Source: GCA-002708315 sp964460905 (GTDB lineage Bacteria; Bacteroidota; Bacteroidia; Bacteroidales; F082). Taken from it: a stretch of 64,000 bases of DNA. The notes under the pieces were generated by a model, which did no database searches, had not been told where the DNA came from, and saw only the letters and a list, made by a program, of their open reading frames with translations. The stretch covers positions 13,570-77,569 of the forward strand of contig CAYWRM010000019.1 in NCBI GenBank assembly GCA_964460905.1, given 5' to 3'. Every line of letters begins with the position of its first letter. The first letter of the stretch is position 1. Below are positions 59,743 through 64,000 of the stretch, in pieces. Both the position numbers and the translations under genes were made by a program.

Positions 59743-61119
59743 TCAACTTATGAGATTAATTACGTCCAAAGCATATTTTTTTGCTTTTTCCATACTTGTA
59801 CTTTCAGCATATACTCTCATTATTGGTTCGGTATTGGAAGTCCTTAAATGAACCCACCCATCTGGAAAATCAATTTTAACACCATCTATTGTGAGGATTG
59901 GAAAATCGCTATAATGAGTTATTATTTTATTATACATCTTGTCAATATTCATTCCCGGAGTTAAGTCAATCCTATTTTTTGACACAAAATAGTTATTATA
60001 ACGTGCTCTTAATTCACTTAATGTGATATTTTCTTTTGCAAGATATGTTAGTATCAAAGCTATTCCAACAAGTGCATCACGACCATAATGTAACTCGGGA
60101 TAAATGACACCGCCATTTCCTTCGCCACCAATAACAGCATTAACTTCCTTCATTTTTTCAACAACGTTTACTTCGCCTACTGCTGAAGCAGTATAACTTC
60201 TATCGGCTTTTTCTGTAACATCACGTAATGCTTTAGTTGATGATAAGTTTGAAACGGTATTCCCTTTTTGAGATTGTAATATATAGTCTGCTACAGCAAC
60301 CAATGTGTATTCTTCACCAAATAGTTCTCCGTTTTCCATAACAAGTGCAAGACGATCAACATCAGGATCTACAACTATTCCTATATCGGCTTTTTGTGCA
60401 ATTACTAACTTGCAAATTTCGCCCAGATTCTCAGGTATTGGTTCAGGATTATGAGGGAAGTCCCCGGTGGGCTCACAATATAGTTCAATAATATCATTTA
60501 CTCCAAGTGCTTTAAGTAATGGTGGAATTGATATCCCGCCGGTTGAATTTACAGCATCTATGGCTACTCGAAAACCAGTTTTCTCAATAATATTTTTGTC
60601 AACAAGATCAAGTTTAATGATCTGCTTTATATGATCATCGATAGTCTTATTGTTATGCTCAACCTTTCCCAGATCGTCGACTTCACTAAAAATAATATCT
60701 TCATCTTCAGCAAGTTTAAGCACCCGTTCTCCCTCAGTGCCTGAAATAAATTCACCTTTTCCATTAAGTAATTTAAGGGCATTCCATTGCTTTGGATTGT
60801 GACTTGCTGTTATTATAATACCACCATCAGCTTTCAAATTTATTATTGCCATTTCAACTGTTGGTGTGGTTGAAAGCCCTGTGTTAATAACGTCAATGCC
60901 CATACCTGTTAAGGTTGATACAATTAATGATTCAACCATCTCTCCTGAAATACGTGCATCGCGCCCAATTACAAATTTTAACTTTTTATGATGTTGATTT
61001 TCTTTAATTAATGTTGCAAATGCAGCTGTAAATTTGACAATATCGATAGGAGTTAAGTTACCTCCGGGTTTTCCTCCAATGGTTCCCCTTATTCCTGAAA
61101 TGGATTTTATTAATGTCAT
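59743..61119 (-). CDS. glmM: Phosphoglucosamine mutase
   Basis: A 458-residue alpha-D-phosphohexomutase that converts glucosamine 6-phosphate to glucosamine 1-phosphate for UDP-GlcNAc. The N-terminal SGIRGTIGGKPG, the phospho-serine S106 in TASHNPKQWNAL, the metal loop VDPDVDRLALV, and GGEGNGGVIYPELHYGRD mark the GlmM branch, together with RTSNTEPIMRVYAE. It stands alone with its own -7 element between namZ and the gene. Confidence 0.93.
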   Translation of the reverse strand: MTLIKSISGIRGTIGGKPGGNLTPIDIVKFTAAFATLIKENQHHKKLKFVIGRDARISGEMVESLIVSTLTGMGIDVINTGLSTTPTVEMAIINLKADGGIIITASHNPKQWNALKLLNGKGEFISGTEGERVLKLAEDEDIIFSEVDDLGKVEHNNKTIDDHIKQIIKLDLVDKNIIEKTGFRVAIDAVNSTGGISIPPLLKALGVNDIIELYCEPTGDFPHNPEPIPENLGEICKLVIAQKADIGIVVDPDVDRLALVMENGELFGEEYTLVAVADYILQSQKGNTVSNLSSTKALRDVTEKADRSYTASAVGEVNVVEKMKEVNAVIGGEGNGGVIYPELHYGRDALVGIALILTYLAKENITLSELRARYNNYFVSKNRIDLTPGMNIDKMYNKIITHYSDFPILTIDGVKIDFPDGWVHLRTSNTEPIMRVYAESTSMEKAKKYALDVINLIS

Positions 61120-61176
61120 AGTATGAATTTGTTTCTATTGTTCTATTGTTGAATTATTTTTCGCTTTACTAAAATA

Positions 61177-61184
61177 CAAAACTA
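61177..61184 (-). promoter_or_regulatory. Minus-strand -7 element (TAGTTTTG) for glmM
   Basis: Reads TAGTTTTG on the minus strand, 57 nt before glmM and just past the namZ stop. Confidence 0.4.
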
Positions 61185-61195
61185 TTAAAATAGAC

Positions 61196-62386
61196 CTATT
61201 CGTAAAGTAAATATTTTGATCTTATTTTTTTAAATTTATTGATTTTGGGTTGCCAGCTTTTTCTAATTTTATTTTCTTTTACTCCTGAGATTATCTGTTC
61301 TCTTAGCATAGCAGTTCCTGCAAGTTTTTCAAAATAATTGCTAAAAAAATCTTTTTTGTTATTCATTATATTGTAAGAAGTGATTAGCCAGAATAAGTTT
61401 ATTTGAGCAGGATTTCTCCTTAAATTTTCTTCGGTAACATTTATATTGATGCCATAACATTGTTGGTCTTTATATTTTGGATTAGTTGCCCCTTCATTAC
61501 TTCTGGGTGTAAAAATGAAACTGCCAGACATATATTCCGGATGGCCGAAAACCTGGAAGGGGAACTCAGTACCACGCCCTGCACTCATAATTGTGCCTTC
61601 AAAAAAACAGATTGATGGGTATAGATAAACCGATTGCCAGTTTGGTAGATTGGGTGATGGTTTTGTTTTCAGCTTGATTATCATATTATGATTCCATCCT
61701 GATAAAGGGATGACTTCTAAGTTAATATTATTGGCCTTGTTAATCCAATGTTCTCCGGCTACCATCATGGCATATTCTCCAATTGTCATTCCATAAACTA
61801 CGGGTACTGGATGAAGTCCCACAAATGAACTGTATTCCTCTTCAAGTACCGGTCCATCAATAAAATATCCATTTGGATTTGGCCTGTCGAGTACAATTAT
61901 AGGTACATTGTTTTCTGCGCAAGCTTCCATTACATACGTTAATGTTGAAATATATGTGTAGAATCTTGTTCCCACATCTTGTAAATCAAAAAGTACAATG
62001 TCTATATTTTCAAGGTCGGCAATAGTTGGCTTTTTATGAGATCCATAAAGTGAAATAATAGGAACATTGGTATTTGGGTCTACGTTATCCTTAATTAATT
62101 TGCCCGCTTCTGCAGTTCCTCTAAAGCCATGTTCAGGACAGAAAATTTTACTGATTTTTATATTCTGCGAAAGTAGTGTGTCAACTAAATGTATATTCCC
62201 AACCAATGAGGATGGATTAGCAACTACAGCGATATTTTTATTTTGCAGCAAATTAAGGTAACTATCTAACTGCTCTGCTCCACTTTTAATTTCATCATAT
62301 TCTACAAGCATGGGCTTTTTAGATTGACCATAAATAGCGAAAGACCACATTGTTAGTAATATAGCTATTAGTATTTTTGCTTTCAT
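61196..62386 (-). CDS. namZ: Exo-beta-N-acetylmuramidase NamZ (DUF1343)
   Basis: About 396 residues from ATG 62386, which gives a signal peptide (AKILIAILLTMWSFAIYGQ). The family, once DUF1343, removes terminal N-acetylmuramic acid from muropeptides or glycan strands. Typical segments are NIAVVANPSSLVGN, PEHGFRGTAEAGK, PIISLYGSHKKPT, LFDLQDVGTRFYTY, VLDRPNPNG and GRGTEFPFQVFGHP. It takes part in peptidoglycan turnover, and glmM lies 76 bp downstream of its stop. Confidence 0.92.
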   Translation of the reverse strand: MKAKILIAILLTMWSFAIYGQSKKPMLVEYDEIKSGAEQLDSYLNLLQNKNIAVVANPSSLVGNIHLVDTLLSQNIKISKIFCPEHGFRGTAEAGKLIKDNVDPNTNVPIISLYGSHKKPTIADLENIDIVLFDLQDVGTRFYTYISTLTYVMEACAENNVPIIVLDRPNPNGYFIDGPVLEEEYSSFVGLHPVPVVYGMTIGEYAMMVAGEHWINKANNINLEVIPLSGWNHNMIIKLKTKPSPNLPNWQSVYLYPSICFFEGTIMSAGRGTEFPFQVFGHPEYMSGSFIFTPRSNEGATNPKYKDQQCYGININVTEENLRRNPAQINLFWLITSYNIMNNKKDFFSNYFEKLAGTAMLREQIISGVKENKIRKSWQPKINKFKKIRSKYLLYE

Positions 62387-62462
62387 TGGAGTTTTTTTTC
62401 CTGTGTAAATGTATCCATTTTTTACATTCAATCATTTACGTATTCACTCATTCAATCTTGTG

Positions 62463-62470
62463 TATATTTG
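62463..62470 (+). promoter_or_regulatory. -7 element (TATATTTG) for the FtsX-like gene
   Basis: TATATTTG matches the consensus 32 bp before the TTG start of the FtsX-like gene. Confidence 0.45.
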
Positions 62471-62502
62471 CAATAAGAACCATATAATAAAAATCACTCT
62501 AA

Positions 62503-63729
62503 TTGAATTTTGAATATTTTATAGCAAAGCGTTTAACAACCGGTCGATTTCAGAGCCTGTCAAAACCCGTTGTGAGGATTTCGTTAATCAGTATAGCTTT
62601 AGGTCTTGCGTTAATGATTATATCCGTTGCCATTGTTATTGGTTTCAAAAAATCAGTAAGTGAAAAAGTTATGGGTTTTACCTCACATATTCAGTTGGTA
62701 CCATTTGATAATAATCAAGCACTGCAAGGAAACCCTATTTCAGTTTCTGAAGAGTTTATTAGTAAATTGCTTGTTAATAAAAAAATAGATCATGTCCAGT
62801 TAAGTGCTCAAAAAGCAGGGGTTATAAAAACAGATAATCAAATACAAGGGGTTATACTTAAAGGAGTTGATGGTAATTATGATAGCAGTTTTCTTGTAAG
62901 TTGTATTGTTGCAGGTAGTTATCCTAATCTTGCAGATTCTGTAAAAAATAATGAATTGTTAATTTCAAAAAATATTGCTCAAAAACTTAACCTTGAGGTT
63001 GGTCATAATATACGAATGTGGTTTATTGATGAAGGGGATTCTCGCGCTAGAGGTCGGAAATTCAATATCAGTGGTATTTATTATACCGGAATGGAAGAAT
63101 TTGATAATATGTATATCATAGGTGATTTACGGCATTTGCAAAAGCTCAATAACTGGAAACCGGATGAAGTTGGTAGCATTGAGATAATGCTGAATGATAT
63201 AGCGGATATTAACAACACATCATTTGAGCTATATAATGATATTCCTTATAATCTATCGGTAATTACTGTTTATGATGAATTTCCACAAATATTTAATTGG
63301 CTTAACCTGCTTGATATGAATGTTATAGTTATACTTGTTTTAATGATAATTGTGGCAACAATAACTATGGTCTCAACACTGTTGATTTTAATTATTGAGC
63401 GTACCAGCATGGTTGGTTTGTTAAAGGCGCTGGGTGCAAATAGCAGCTCCGTTCGTAAGATATTTCTTTATCAGGCTTCCGGAATAATTATAAAGGGTAT
63501 GATATGGGGTAATATTATTGGCTTACTATTTTATTTTGCACAATTGAATTTCCGATTAATAGGCTTGTCGCCTGAATCATATTATGTTGATTATGTTCCT
63601 GTTGAATTACATTGGACGTATGTATTTTTATTAAACCTTGGTACATTTGTAGTCTCGGTCTTGGTGCTGGTTATTCCATCCTATTATATCACTCGAATTG
63701 TTCCGGCCAAAGCACTTAGGTATGAGTGA
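62503..63729 (+). CDS. FtsX/LolC-type ABC transporter permease
   Basis: A 408-residue permease with the usual MacB/FtsX layout: one helix near 20-45 (SLISIALGLALMIISVAIVIGF), a large periplasmic domain (about 50-255), then three helices at about 270-400 (MIIVATITMVSTLLILIIERTSMVGLLKALG, a conserved cytoplasmic loop). LolC/E members move lipoproteins to LolA. The start is a TTG that gives MNFEYFIAKRL, the usual N-terminus of the family in this phylum; there is no ATG nearby. The partner ATPase is not in the window. Confidence 0.85.
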   Translation: MNFEYFIAKRLTTGRFQSLSKPVVRISLISIALGLALMIISVAIVIGFKKSVSEKVMGFTSHIQLVPFDNNQALQGNPISVSEEFISKLLVNKKIDHVQLSAQKAGVIKTDNQIQGVILKGVDGNYDSSFLVSCIVAGSYPNLADSVKNNELLISKNIAQKLNLEVGHNIRMWFIDEGDSRARGRKFNISGIYYTGMEEFDNMYIIGDLRHLQKLNNWKPDEVGSIEIMLNDIADINNTSFELYNDIPYNLSVITVYDEFPQIFNWLNLLDMNVIVILVLMIIVATITMVSTLLILIIERTSMVGLLKALGANSSSVRKIFLYQASGIIIKGMIWGNIIGLLFYFAQLNFRLIGLSPESYYVDYVPVELHWTYVFLLNLGTFVVSVLVLVIPSYYITRIVPAKALRYE

Positions 63730-64000
63730 TTAGGTAAAGGTATTTTCTGTTTTTTGAAGTTGGGGATCTGAATTTGGGAAAGAATGTTTTTATTCTTAAA
63801 TTTGCTTATTACCAGCAATTTAATGCTTCCTAAGTATTGACTCATTAAAACTAAAAATCCTGGCAAGCATTGATGTCTTTTCCAAAGCTTATATACTTTG
63901 CAATATTATTATTGTGTAGACTTTACCTTCACCAATGCTTTTGTTCCAGTTAGATAACCAGAAATTATAATTAATGTCAGGAAATTTCATTTTTTAACGT
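63730..64000. other. Window end without a recognised gene
   Basis: The last 271 bp are AT-rich. No long frame or hairpin stands out; a gene could begin outside the window. Confidence 0.5.

Noticed and set aside
63684..63866. 60-codon minus-strand frame at the window end
   Set aside because: It overlaps the end of the permease gene and has no recognisable product.

Overview
The window is low-GC DNA from a member of the Bacteroidota, most likely an environmental or marine member of the Bacteroidales. Evidence for this is the type III glutamine synthetase, many families found mainly in this phylum (DUF4831, DUF3127, DUF3078, DUF5063, NamZ/DUF1343, fused FeoA-FeoB), and promoters of the Bacteroidetes kind (TAnnTTTG at -7, sometimes TTTG at -33). 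Clear Shine-Dalgarno sites are absent. Most of it is ordinary chromosome: housekeeping, envelope and signalling genes in short operons on both strands. There is no phage, no complete insertion sequence and no CRISPR array.

Layout. 1-5.6 kb: end of a probable heptose isomerase gene, heptose-bisphosphate phosphatase, Na+/solute symporter, glutamine synthetase III, then a DUF4831 protein. 5.7-7.8 kb (minus): DUF3127 protein, DMT exporter and KDO-8-phosphate synthase (LPS). 7.8-10.1 kb: zinc-ribbon-like protein, MsrA, CsaA-like protein, DUF302 protein. 10.4-10.7 kb: two tRNA-Leu genes. 10.7-16.8 kb: two large PAS-rich hybrid sensor kinases on either side of a broken response-regulator gene. 17-20.2 kb: five-LysM/PBP1-like protein with a MORN-type lipoprotein. 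20.4-31.2 kb: guaA, M23 peptidase, lipid kinase overlapping a SUI1 factor, bleomycin-hydrolase-type peptidase, methyltransferase, an unknown protein, MscS channel, PPK2. 31.3-40.3 kb: Cu/Zn-type permease with HMA domain, small nucleoside kinase, beta-helix lipoprotein, EamA exporter, class IV aminotransferase, CAP-SPOR protein, YrdC-family protein, tRNA-Lys. 40.5-46 kb: secreted putative clan GH-A glycosidase, S9 peptidase, DUF3078 protein. 46-53.2 kb: ugd, uxs, rfbD (nucleotide-sugar synthesis), a DUF4143 ATPase flanked by inverted repeats, a phosphohexomutase, DUF5063. 53.4-64 kb: FeoAB, an orphan Hpt protein, TPR lipoprotein, recA, bcp, a small ribbon-helix-helix-like protein, glmM, namZ, and an FtsX/LolC-type permease.

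How it fits together. A large share of the genes build or remodel the cell envelope: heptose, KDO, UDP-glucuronate/UDP-xylose, a deoxysugar, glucosamine-1-phosphate, muramyl-glycan hydrolysis, M23, LysM and SPOR proteins. The signalling block could feed the orphan Hpt protein at 56.2 kb, but nothing in the sequence links them directly.

The less ordinary content is in the intergenic DNA and in small proteins. Two related MITE-like elements with TAATACCAATTAT-type ends lie near 56.0 and 59.3 kb. A 137-bp palindromic element sits between ugd and uxs. Short GGATTT/AATCC palindromes occur in gene ends and leaders. The DUF4143 ATPase gene is flanked by integron-like inverted repeats. The 80-residue ribbon-helix-helix-like protein carries a canonical beta-clamp-binding motif (QLDLF). 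No complete new defence or mobile system can be demonstrated here; the clamp-motif protein and the repeat-flanked ATPase are the best leads.
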